From NCBI RefSeq assembly GCF_000210295.1, contig NC_026744.1, positions 620,001-684,000 of the forward strand: a stretch of DNA of 64,000 nt, given 5' to 3'. The first letter of the stretch is position 1. Each line of letters opens with the position of its first letter. The translations under genes and the position numbers were made by a program. Origin of the DNA: Trypanosoma brucei gambiense DAL972 (taxonomy: Eukaryota > Euglenozoa > Kinetoplastea > Trypanosomatida > Trypanosomatidae). The notes beneath the pieces are model-generated. The model worked only from the letters and a program-made list of their open reading frames with translations. It was not told the origin of the DNA and did not search any database. Positions 49,891-61,200 of this stretch are shown here, one piece after another.

Positions 49891-51297
49891 AAGGTCAAAT
49901 TTCCGCTTGCGCAGCGTCGCTGTGTTGGCGATATACTTACAGATTACCTTAGGTCCTGTTTCCACGGCTCTCAGCAGTTCAGTGAGGTTGGACGAAAGCG
50001 TCATGTCGATGCTTCGTGCCAAATTGGTGGGTTTGCTAATCCATAAATTTGTCCCGTCGTTGCTGCGCAACTTGCCGATATCCTCATAGGTAACCAATGG
50101 GTCTGTATCAATCTTATTGTCTAATGCGGCCTTGCGCACGATGAAGTCACCAATTAGTTCCTTTAGCTGTGTCGTCGAATCGTAACTTGTTTGATACCAG
50201 TCGACGTAACCATAGGTCTCCTGAATTAGTCGCAACAGCCCCTGTTTACTCGTGAACTCAGACTCCTCAGGGAACTGCGAAATATATTGTGCGTGCCCAT
50301 AGTCGTTTAAACCCTCGATAGAATGGTGAACAACCCATACGATGTGCGCTTCCTGCGGCAGATCGACCACCACAAAGTGATTCGCATCAGTGAGATTTTG
50401 TGAAAGCTGTTGACTGTCCGTGAAAACACGGAGCGGGCCGCTCGGACACCTCTCCACCGGCGCTAGCGCACTCTGTTCCCGTTGGGCACGTCTTCCAGGA
50501 ACGCTTTCCAAACGCTTCACCAGACGTCGCCACGCTTCTACGCAAAGAAGTTGGGCGGAGCGGTAGGGATCTTCTTCTGTTTCTTCCTCGTGTCGTGTGT
50601 TGTATATAAGCGACAGTATTTCCTTCCCGCTTGTCGCTTCGAGAGTTGATGCCGCCCGCCTCGTGGCAACTTCTTCCTCTTCCATGTCCTCTACGCACCA
50701 CATCGCTGAGAACACACCGCCCTTTTCCGGGAAACAAATGGGTATCGGTTCCAACTTCATATTCGCTTTCTCATTCACTACTGTTGTTATGGCGCTGCCC
50801 ACTTCGTCATGGATAAACCAGTAGCTTTCGTACTGGGAATCATCTCCGTCCGCCGATGTCGGAAGGCGATACGAACCCACCTTGTTCCACATGTGGTCAA
50901 ATATCAGTTGCGCTCCATGTCTGTTATCGGCGCCCGAAAGGTTCACGGCCAAAACACGACCCAACCGCGTGCGGAGGGCCTCATTTGCTTCCAGATGAGC
51001 GCGAAAATCTCGCAGGCGGAAGGTACAGCAGTGATCAATAAGCCAAATATCGTCATTAGCCTTTAGATTCTTACTCGCCACAAGAACATAGTTACCAGCA
51101 GTTTCCGAGGACTGGTCCTCCGCGTCGACTTCATCCTCGTCCTCACGCGCCACAACCGCCAGCGAGAAAGAGGTTCCAGCGTCAAAGACGTCATTGACCA
51201 ACTTTTCAAATAACGACCGCTGCAAGTGCTGAGGCACGCTGTGAACGACGAACCAGTCCGCTAGGACTCTCGAGAATGCTTCAAAGTCTTTCATCAT
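49357..51297 (-). CDS. TTLL12: Tubulin-tyrosine-ligase-like protein 12 (TTLL12)
   Basis: The protein has 646 residues, the same size as human TTLL12 (644). The N-terminal half corresponds to the SET-like region of TTLL12 (WFIHDEVGSAI near residue 165). The C-terminal half is the TTL-type ATP-grasp fold: NLWISKPTNLARSIDMTLSSN, ICKYIANTATL, KFDLRFIVAV, FWTRFALKEYSLDDFDCYEKHW and CRRACKYHPTFFNDIF. Instead of the glycine-rich SRGRGI-type loop of active TTLs it has LARSID, the TTLL12-type variant. TTLL12 proteins act on tubulin or histone modification more as regulators than as ligases; catalytic activity here is doubtful. Two ATGs in a row open the frame (51297 and 51294). The last 177 or so codons exist as a near-identical inverted fragment at 39753-40286. 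Confidence 0.9.
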   Translation of the reverse strand: MMKDFEAFSRVLADWFVVHSVPQHLQRSLFEKLVNDVFDAGTSFSLAVVAREDEDEVDAEDQSSETAGNYVLVASKNLKANDDIWLIDHCCTFRLRDFRAHLEANEALRTRLGRVLAVNLSGADNRHGAQLIFDHMWNKVGSYRLPTSADGDDSQYESYWFIHDEVGSAITTVVNEKANMKLEPIPICFPEKGGVFSAMWCVEDMEEEEVATRRAASTLEATSGKEILSLIYNTRHEEETEEDPYRSAQLLCVEAWRRLVKRLESVPGRRAQREQSALAPVERCPSGPLRVFTDSQQLSQNLTDANHFVVVDLPQEAHIVWVVHHSIEGLNDYGHAQYISQFPEESEFTSKQGLLRLIQETYGYVDWYQTSYDSTTQLKELIGDFIVRKAALDNKIDTDPLVTYEDIGKLRSNDGTNLWISKPTNLARSIDMTLSSNLTELLRAVETGPKVICKYIANTATLRKRKFDLRFIVAVNSFTSEHSSSMEAYVYNTFWTRFALKEYSLDDFDCYEKHWTVMNYTNPEALLQLHDHDFVKEFNEEYASSGYGEAAWEKIAYPKILKMLREAFGMVVTRGGDHSRCRAMYGVDVMLRTERCVETGALTLEPSLLEITFSPDCRRACKYHPTFFNDIFHTLFLRDPRNMTPL

Positions 51298-52267
51298 TTG
51301 TAAAACTGGTTATTGTTCGCGTTATTACCCTGGTAACCGGCTTATGAAACCGACCCTCAGTTGGCACCTCTAAGGATAGTAACCGATTGCCAGCCGCCTT
51401 TCTTTAGCTTCAAACTTCCACCGAAAATAAGCCACCGTTCCGCAGCTTGCTCAATGGTTTCGGTGCACCTGGGAGAGAAACATAACAGATAGGGAAACAA
51501 GGGAAAAGGTCGGGTTTGGCGTGTAACCTCAAATGTTGGGACTCATTGTTACTGGCGCAAACGCAAAGGAGAAGATCAGCCTGCGGTCCCCTTTATGCAT
51601 CAAAAAGTGCGAGGGAGAATACGCACCCTCCGTCACAGGATATATGAATGGGTGCCAACTACAACCACTTGGAGCAGGCTACCGTACGGCGTCCCGCAAC
51701 GGTGACTCCCCGGCCGTGATAAAAAAGTGGCAGCAATAACAATTGTTTCATCACCTACATCGAAGAGGATGGCACTGCCACCAAGGCACCGATTACCAAC
51801 CCGATGTGCTCATGCACATAGAGGGGAAGTACACAAAATTTAAAAAGCAACGACAACAACGAATGAGGAGCAGGAAGATGTAAGTGCAATCGAAAATACT
51901 TTATAAGTTGACACACCAGGAACATTTGTTCGAATGGGTGCCATGCCATGGCTTCATTTCAACTTGTTTCTGCCTTTCTTATCAGTAGGATTGATATATA
52001 CTTCTTTCAATGAAGTATGTACATATATTTCTTCGATTCTTTGATTTCTCTATTCTGGAGTTGGATAAAACAGATGCTACTGTTATATGTACCTTCCTTT
52101 CACTCAACTTACTAGCTGTTACCGTTTTTCTTTTTAGTTTCCCATCTTTACATTATTTTCTGTCGCTCGTACTTTCAGTACCCACGCACTTCTTCTACCG
52201 CAAATAATGTGGTGATCCCAGTGTTACTCACCGCCAGCTTTCCGCTGCTGCTACCCCACTCATTCCA
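51298..52267 (-). other. Intergenic region between dynein and TTLL12
   Basis: This holds the 3' UTR of the dynein gene and the 5' region of TTLL12. On the minus strand a pyrimidine tract (plus-strand purines about 51470-51512) with an AG at about 51469-51468 is a possible acceptor about 170 nt before the TTLL12 start. I see no RNA gene. Confidence 0.45.
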
Positions 52268-55200
52268 CTAAACAGACATGAGGAAAGCGGCCACTCCTCC
52301 AAGTAAGAGTTGTTCATCCTTTTCCTCACCGCCAGGGACGGAGATATCGAGAATTTTGGTGCTCCGCGTGGCGTTGGTGTAGAGAGGAATATGTGCACCG
52401 CCACTCTTATCGCTGCCATACATCCACCACACCTGCACTTCAGTGGGCATAGGCATGGAGGACGGCGAGCTTGACGAAACGGGTGAAACAGTGGCTTGAG
52501 CGTCAATCAGCGAACCCTGAACTTGTATGGACTCACCCTTTATCGTAATGCATGGGGTGCCAGAGGCTGGTGAGGCACTGCCCTTACCACCTTTTGGCAC
52601 GGCGACGAGCGACATATCAACAAGGGGTGCTTTGGTAGTACGAGCTGTGTACTGCCGCAGTGCGATGAGAAATGTTTGGGGCCTTAGGAAGTCCACCAAG
52701 TCAAATACACCACCACTGGGGGAGAATGACCGCTGCGCATTGGTTGTCATGACCGTCAGCCTCCGGTTCAAAAGTTGTAACCATAATCCAATTTCCTTCG
52801 GCCCGTCCATTTGGTCTAGCCAATTAGAGGGGGCGCGGCCACTAATAAGCTCTGCCGCTTCCTCTCGTAGTGCTGCCGAAGGCATTAGCAAACCATCTGC
52901 CACACACTGCAGGTCAGCAAACTTGGCGGCAACGGATTCCACGATCTCCCTGAGCAGTCCTGCCTCACTAATAAAGAATACCTTCATAGGGTCGTAGTTT
53001 CCTTGCCCTGCGCTCAGTGCCTGAGTGCTTCCACCCTTTAAACCGCTGTTTTTCCACACTTCAAGTACTGGCACGAGCAGGGAGCGCCACACATCCTTTG
53101 CAGATGCACTGACACCTGCACTGTGGACAAATGAGCGCAATTCTTCCCTTAGGCGGTCTGTGTGCTGCTCCTTCACCGCGCGGTCTGCGTTGTCTGGCAG
53201 GCACAAAAGGGCTGGCGTGTCTACATCGGAGACGTTATCGCGGATGAACTGTACAACCTCACTATGTTCATTGGTGGTTGGCACGTACAGTTTCTCGTGC
53301 AGGGCTTTGGTACACGAAACGAGAAGTTCCTCATTAAAGATCTTGGAAATAAGCTTCAGCAGCACCTGTTCATCACGTACATTCTCCAACCTTCCACCAT
53401 AGATACAGTTCTGCAACATACCTCGGAGCGTGACCCAGTCCATGTTGTTGTGACTTAGCATACAGAAAACGTCTGATGCCGCTTTCATGTCTGCAAGTGA
53501 AAACTCGTAGAACTTTATCCATCCCTGTGGAACATAGTTTCTCCTCTCCTGCAGCAACGCGTGGAACCAGGCTAAACCAAACAGCATCTGCGAAAGCGTT
53601 TTTGTCTTCAACCGCAGATAACCTTCGTCCCACATGATGTAAGACCGCATAAGATTCTGCTTCACGCCAGGGGGTGCCTCAATTGTCATCTTTAAGGACA
53701 TCCGCAGCAGCACCGTTGGGAAGAGGTCGTGGGGTTCAGTGGTTATAATAAGACGGAAGTCTTGGTTAGGTGGGGGCATAGCACTCAGCTCTTTTTCTAA
53801 CACATAAGCCCAGTCCAGCACAAGGTGCAAATTCTTCAAGAACAGCCAGTCGCCCTGTGCTGCGCAGCGGCGGAGGTGCAACATTGCATCGTCCGTCTGC
53901 CCACCACCTAACGCAATTTGGGTGAAGCGCTGTCGCTCCATGCGACGGTACGCTACTTCCTGCACCTCTTGACTTGGATCTGCTCCACCTGAAGTAATCA
54001 GAATTATTGGAGTGGTAGCACTGGCGCCAGTGAGCATCTCTTCCAACGATGTTAAAGGAGTCAAGGAATCAAGCTGTAATGAGTGCATAATAACATGGTG
54101 CGCGAGATCCGCAAGTCGATCCGGCCGGAAGGTGTCCACGATGAGCAGTTGCTCCATGAAACTCAGTCCCGAGTTCTTGGTCAAACTCTCCTCGGGCGTG
54201 TTCTCCAAGATCCAACTTCCCCATCGCTTCTCATCGTTCAAATCCCACTTCTTCACGTGTTCCGAAGCTGTTGCATCCGCAAGAAGGGCTGTAAATTTAG
54301 CGCGTGACATGGGTGGAGCCCAGATTGGAAGCTGCACACTACCATCTGAGGCGGCATTACCCTCAGTATTGGCACTTCCGGCGGAGGCACCAACAAGCAG
54401 GTTCCATAGCGATGAGGGGAATTTTTGTGGGAAGAAACCGTGAATGAGATGCATACCAAAGACAAGCCGATCGCGCTCTAGAAGGCCGCGGCTCACGTGG
54501 ACAAAGCACTTTTGTATGAAATTAGTGGCAAGTCCCGCCATTTTCGCCTCTATGTCTGTCTCCCCCTTGTAGCCACTCAAACACTCAACGAAAAGCCGTA
54601 CGAAGTCATTGAGACCAAAGTGATACATACGATTCAAGTTCTCCAAGTCCTTGACGAGGAAGAAAATCGTCGACCCGTTGCTGGCGAAGGGACGATAAAC
54701 CTCTCGCTTTTCATTAAGCTCCGCTTCTAGTTTATGAGACTTCTCCAGTGCCTCGGTGATACTCGAAGCTTGCACTTTCACATCATTCAAAGCTTGTATG
54801 AGAGCAGTGTTCTCCAGCAGATCACCAGAAGAGTTGGCGAGGTCACTTAACAGTCGTTCCTCCAGTTTATTGAGCTCCAGCTTAAGGCTTTCCTCTTTTT
54901 GAAGCAATGCAGCACGTTCCTGCTCCAACTCAGGTCTCTCGTGCTGAATAGTTACACCCAAAAGCTGATTTTCCAGACCAAACTTCGTTACGGAGAAGTT
55001 CACCACCAATACCAACGCAGCGGCGCCTGGTGGAAGATCAATATCTGTTCGTCTGGTGAAGAGCATAATGCGGAACTTGTCCTGCCAATCTACTTGCTTG
55101 TTCCCAACCTGTACCACCTGCTTAGCCCCTGCTGTGAAGATATCGCGACGAAGTATTGGATACAGGATGGGTTCTACACCGTCAACATCCATGACGAGCA

Positions 55201-58200
55201 GCGTCTTACCGAAACGCACCGCGAGTTCAAGGGTGTGGGAGAACCGCTCATCGTGCATGGAGGTTACTTCCGACACAATGTTGTTGGTCTTTAGGTTCAT
55301 TTTTACCCATTCAATAGCCTGATTGGAAGGATCGATAACCAGGGGTGTCTGCACAGAATCGAGCATTGCAATTGCATTCTCCTGACTGAGGTCGTCACTT
55401 GGAAGCCCTTCACTTTTCCACTGCAGAAGTTCACCGTCCGTGCGCATATATCCCGTAAGCTTGACAACGTCGGGTAGATTGAGCCGGCTTGACCACTGCT
55501 TCAAGTAGCGTTGGCGAACATCTTCAGTTTCACGTGCGATGTATGTGATAAAAGCCGCTGCAACGAGGGCGCGCTTTGGAAGCAGCTGGTTGCTTGATTG
55601 AATCTTCTGAGCATCCTGTGACCACCGTGTTTTCTCCCCACTGAGTTTTTCAAGCAAATCCTTCGCTTTGGTAAGCTCCTTCTGCGCCTTCTCAAGTGTG
55701 TCCTTGATTCGCTCCGCGTCTTTGCACTTCTCAGAGAACTCCTTCCGTAACTTCGCAACGGCTTCATCGATTTTTTTCAGCTTGCTCTTGAGTTGTTTGA
55801 GTTGTTCCTGACCCTTTGCGCTGTTTGTCTCCAAATCCTCAAGTTGCTTGTTGAGCGGACCAATGCTTTCGAGAATGGTGGAGTAATCGATCATAGCCTT
55901 CACCCACGCTGCCATCGGTGCGGCGGCGACAGAGGCACGACGGATAGTTTCCTGCTTGAAAGAACCGGCTTTTTGATTCATGAGCCGCGCGACGTTCTCT
56001 CGGATGGGAGTTGAGATATTCTTTGCGTCGAAATCAAGAATTCTCTCCTTGACACCACGCTCACCAAGAAACTTGCGCATAGACTGCCATGACACATCAT
56101 TCACACCAAGTAGCGCAAGGACAGCCTCCAGCACGTCTTTCACTGGCTCTGGTGGCGCCTTGAGTGACCGAATTTCGTTCAGTTGCTCACTTCGAATGGA
56201 GCTAACAGCCTCACGCGCGGATTCAAGCATTGGTGTGATGCCGCTCAACTCCTTCGTTACCTTCTCCCTCTTCACCGCAATTTCCTCTTGTTCAGTGCTC
56301 AGTCGCGCTTGCAACTCCTCTGCCGTGTCACGCTGCTCTTTTGACTCCTCCATCTTCTGTTGAATCTCCGTCAGGGCTTTATCGGCTTCCTTTTGTTTTT
56401 CCTCCACCTTCTTTTTCTTGCGCTTAACGTCCGACTGGATCTTCGCCACGCTTTCCTCTGCCTCGTGCAGCTTCGCAAGGCCCGCATCAAGTCGCTTCAA
56501 ACTAGCCTCACCGCTCTCACCTTTCTTTTGAAGAATTGATTCATAATTTTCCATCAGTACTCGGAAGCGTTCGGGCGTCGCCTCTTCGCCGAAGGACTCG
56601 TGCACAGAGAAGAGCTCACGGTGTAAATGAAAACCTTTATTCGCAGAATCGGCACCAATGTTATCAATTACAGCAGCAAGTCGTTTCTTGCATATATTGC
56701 GAGTGGCGTCGTTGCTCCACGCGCCCATCCACAGCAAATCGCAGTTGCTTATGAGCCCTGGGTTAGACTGTAGCCTAACCAAAAAGAGAGGGTGGCAGTT
56801 GTCCATCACTAGTGCGATGCGGAGGTTTCGGCGAAGGCGCTGAAGGTAGAAGGATGCAATAGATCCCATGTATCCATCATTGGCGGCATCCTCACGCAAT
56901 GAGGCACACATTGTTTCCACCTCCTCCTGTGTAAAGAGACCAGGCACCTCACCGCTGCTCACAAGACTGTTGATCATCTCCAAGAAGGTTTCGTCGACGA
57001 TGTTGTGATCTTCGAGCATAAGAACCAACCGCTCGTTCTGTGTCGTTGCTCGCTGTATAAACTGCCTCAAGTCTTGGCGAAAGTTTTTCAGTGCGTACTT
57101 CTGCATCATATTGAGTGTCACCACGTTCATTTTTAGGAGAAATGCAGCGAGGCAGACGGCGTTACGTCGCCCCACACCGGGGCGACCCACCAAAATAAGA
57201 TGACCGAACGGCCGGGTCAGCACACGGTCCACACGCGCGAGCCACCCAACAACTTCAGGAATTACGTGGATATTCAGAGTTTTGTGTTCACGGCTGTACT
57301 TCACTATTCCCTGCTCAACCTCAGCAGCAGCAGCTTCGTACGATACACCCTTCAGACGTTTCTGACCGCGTTCGTCTGCCTCACTGAGCCACGAGACAAA
57401 CAGGATGGAATTTGCGTCATCAGCAGATGAGGAGGAAGTGGAGGAGTACCCTATCGTGGCGAGGGACTCACTTATGGTTTTCCGGGCCTTCTTGATGTCT
57501 TCAGCGCGAGGGAGACAGTCAGCGAAGATGCACGTCGCTTCGTGTCCCAAAACAGCGGGAAGCGTTGTGGTTTGTGAGTCAATCTCATACATGAGTACAT
57601 TGGTGACCCAATTGGTGATACTGCGTGGGCAGAAGAGGCAGTGGGCATACTCCTCCCCTTCGCGCTTACGGCAAATCTTCTCAAACACGTTAATCACAAA
57701 CCCCGATAATGTAGGGCAGTTTGCGAGGTCACAACCCAGATCGGGTACACTGCTAATGAGTGATTTGAAGTATTCCGTATATATCTGGTTGAGGCCTGCC
57801 TTTGAAGGGTATGACATGAAAACGATTCCCACAACGGCGAGAAGACGAGGTGTAACAGCGTAACGACCAGCTGACACTGTGGGGTTCATACTAGCCACCA
57901 GTTGAACCTTCTCGATGCCAATCCACTCTAGGTCGTTGTTGTAAAACCCTTGGTACATGATCAACTGCATCATGAAGGCGTGAAGTTCCACAGTGCCATA
58001 CCTATCCGGTTTGGGAAGATTTACGTTCTTTAGAATAATCACTAGTCTTTCACCCTCCTTAGGACGGTACACATGCCCACTGCTTGTGCTGGATATGGTG
58101 CACATTTGCTCTAGTTTTTGAATGAGGTGAAGCGAAGTAGTTTGCGCGCTGCAATGAAGGACGGTGATCCTCACACCACTGTGGCGGGTAAAGCACTGTT

Positions 58201-61200
58201 GCAGAGTAATGCTCTTTCCACTTCCCTCCGGACCGACGAGGAACACTGGACGGCAGTTGGTGTCGCTAACCAAAGGCTCAAGGGTTGCCATAAGTCGCTG
58301 CACGTCCACAGTGGGAACAATTAACTCACCCTTCAGGAGTGATCCGGACGAACTGTCCACTGTGAGATTCGAGGCGAACTCTTTTAGACATTTTTTCTCG
58401 TGATCGTAGTAAGTATCCAATGGTCGCTTCTTGGACACAGGGCTAACTTTTCCCATTTCGTACACTGCTGTTGTGATAGTTTTGGCGCCTTCAGGATGGA
58501 GCATACCACAGAGCCCGCGAAGCAGCGAGAACACGAAGTCTTCTTCATTGGCCACATGCAAAATGTGTGCAAGACAACAGTTAAGAATCCCCATACCGGT
58601 TGTAGGTACCACGAGGGCGTCCAGTCGCAGTGTTTGATGCACAGCGGGAATAAGGTATTTTTCAATAAGAGGCCCAAGGAGCTCCCGACGCTCCTCTGGT
58701 TGCTTGTGGAGAAACGAGCGTACAGCGGGCTCAAGACTAACATCATCTTCGGAGAACAGGATGACACCCATACGGGATACAGTGGCAGGAGAGGCATATG
58801 CGAGGCTGTGTGTCTCAAAAATAAAGTTCACATTCTTACCAAACTGGATACGCACACCATTGGGAAGTGTCAACAACTTGTTGTCGTCAAGGACAGAGTT
58901 GAGCGACTCAACCCATTCAGGGTCAATATCGCCATCACATAAAATCCACGGCCGAGATTCTTTCGGTTGTCTCACGACATCCCGCGCAGCGGCGGACAGC
59001 ACACCATCGTACCACTCTCGTGTGTCCGGGTCCATATAACCCAAAAGCTGCTGTCGATGAATAGCCTTAGGGTTCATTACATGCAGCGGGACTTCAATCT
59101 TTAGTATTTGCATCGCTTTGCGGAGAATGCGAAGAAGTGTGCTCTTTCCACTACCGCTTGGACCAACAAGCACAACTCCCATACGCTGACCCAGCGCCTC
59201 GTATAACTGAAGGACCTTGTGAACCTGGGACTTGACGAGCTGCAAACCCAGCTCACGCACAGCCACTTCAATGGCAGATTCGAGCTCCCCGTACGCAATC
59301 TCGCGAATACTGACCTGCGGGAACACATCCACTGCTAATTCCCTGAAGAGTCGTGCGTCATCGACGGAGAGTTTGCTGAGCATGTTGATGCTAAGCGATT
59401 GCAAAACCAGCTCTTCTTCCTGTTTCTCACTAGCTGCATTACCTCCGTTGTCTGCCTTCCACTTTTGCACCAAAGACCCTGCAAGGTGAAGCACAGCCTT
59501 CAGTGAACGCAGACCCCAGTCGTAGTGCTGCTGCTTTGACATTAGCTGCCCAGAAAGGCGGTACATTTCCACGATTTTCTTTGCTAGGTTTTTCGCATGA
59601 GTAAACCCCTCTGACAACAACATGGTCGACGTGATAAGCTCGTTGTTGGGCTGTGTCATGGCAACCTCACGGAACAGTTGCCTCAAGTTATCCGGTAACT
59701 TAGAACGTCCACCGTAACCTTTACCGGCGGGGTTCAGTGTAACGAAAATACCAGCGTTCTTGTTCACCTGAATAAGCCGGTTTAGAAGTGTGCAGGAGGG
59801 CTCGCGATTTTTAATTGCCTCCTGGATTACTTGAATCATTTGAGATATGGCTGAAAGCTGATCTATTTTGAGACGATTGAACTCATCGAAGCAGCCCCAG
59901 GCACCGCACTTGACAATTCCCATGAAGATACGCCCCATAGACTTAAAGTCAATACCCTCATCGCAGTTGAAAACAAGCACTTGCCGCCCCATTGCACTAC
60001 CCAGCGCTTTCACAGATTCCGTTTTACCTGTACCTGCAGGTCCGTACGGATTACCACCATAACCAAGTTGCATACCTTTGGTAAGAACCAAGTAGCACTT
60101 GTCAGTCAGCGGAGTGTGCACAAGTTTTGCCGCATTGCCTTGGTATTCGTACGTATAATCAAACTTTGTGTCCATCATCGCTACGTAGCATAGTTCGTTT
60201 TCGTTCATGTAGTAGCGCAACTGCTTCTGCCACCACCAAGACTCCGTGGAAGTCACTCCTTTCGCCACCAGTGCTTCTACGACTTCAATGTGATGAATAA
60301 CATCGAGGATAAGGGCTTTCACCTTCAACTTGGATACAGGGTCGGTATCAGCAGGAAACATTGTCAACTTGTTCAAAACGTTCTTCAACTCACCTCCCAG
60401 TGCTGATAAGGAGTTTTTGCTGATTGCTTCTTCTACAGCTGCACTGAACTGCACCTGCAGTGTCACTTGAAGTACTTGCGAGGGGTAACGGTTTATTGGC
60501 TCAGGGTCAATGATATTCTTCACTTTCACACAAGAGGCCAAAAGTCGTTGTAACGTTTCCTTCATGCACTGGTCCAACGCAACCAGCCACTTCTCAACGT
60601 CATCCTCCTCGATAGACACGGGTTTTGCCAACTCCACTTGCTCTCGATCTGAGGACACCATATGCGTGATAAACTTATGATCCTCACTGAAGATCACGGA
60701 GTTAATTCCCATAAAGAGTTTCTTGAGGTGGGCCTGAATAACAGATGGGCTCTTGCTGTGACCCAATATTTCAAGCATATCCTCGTCACTAATAAAATAG
60801 AAACGGGAGAAACTCTCACGTTTGGACTCGAGAAACTCCATCAGTGATTTCTGGCAACGCTCAATTTGGTCGAGAATAGTCTTCAAGCGGTCCACAATGT
60901 CCGCCTGCGATGCAATCGTCATCACGCGTGGATCTGCCTCTACATCTTGCATGATAGACACAAATTCTTTGTCCACACGCTTAAAGCGAGCCTGTTCCTG
61001 TGGTAACGCACCACGAGCGAAGATGGGTTCCAGGTATGTCCATTTCCGTTGTATCGTATTCATCAGCATAAGAGCTTCATACAAGTTAGCAAGTTTGACC
61101 TCCCACCCGTTTGCCTCATCCGCAAAGTGGGAAAAGAATGGACTGTCTTTAAGTGACCCAATCAGTGACTGGTTGTCACTCACTTGTGCTAAAGTCTCCT

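Noticed and set aside
58400..58942. 180-codon plus-strand ORF and others opposite the dynein gene
   Set aside because: Shadows of the long dynein frame, with no family features.
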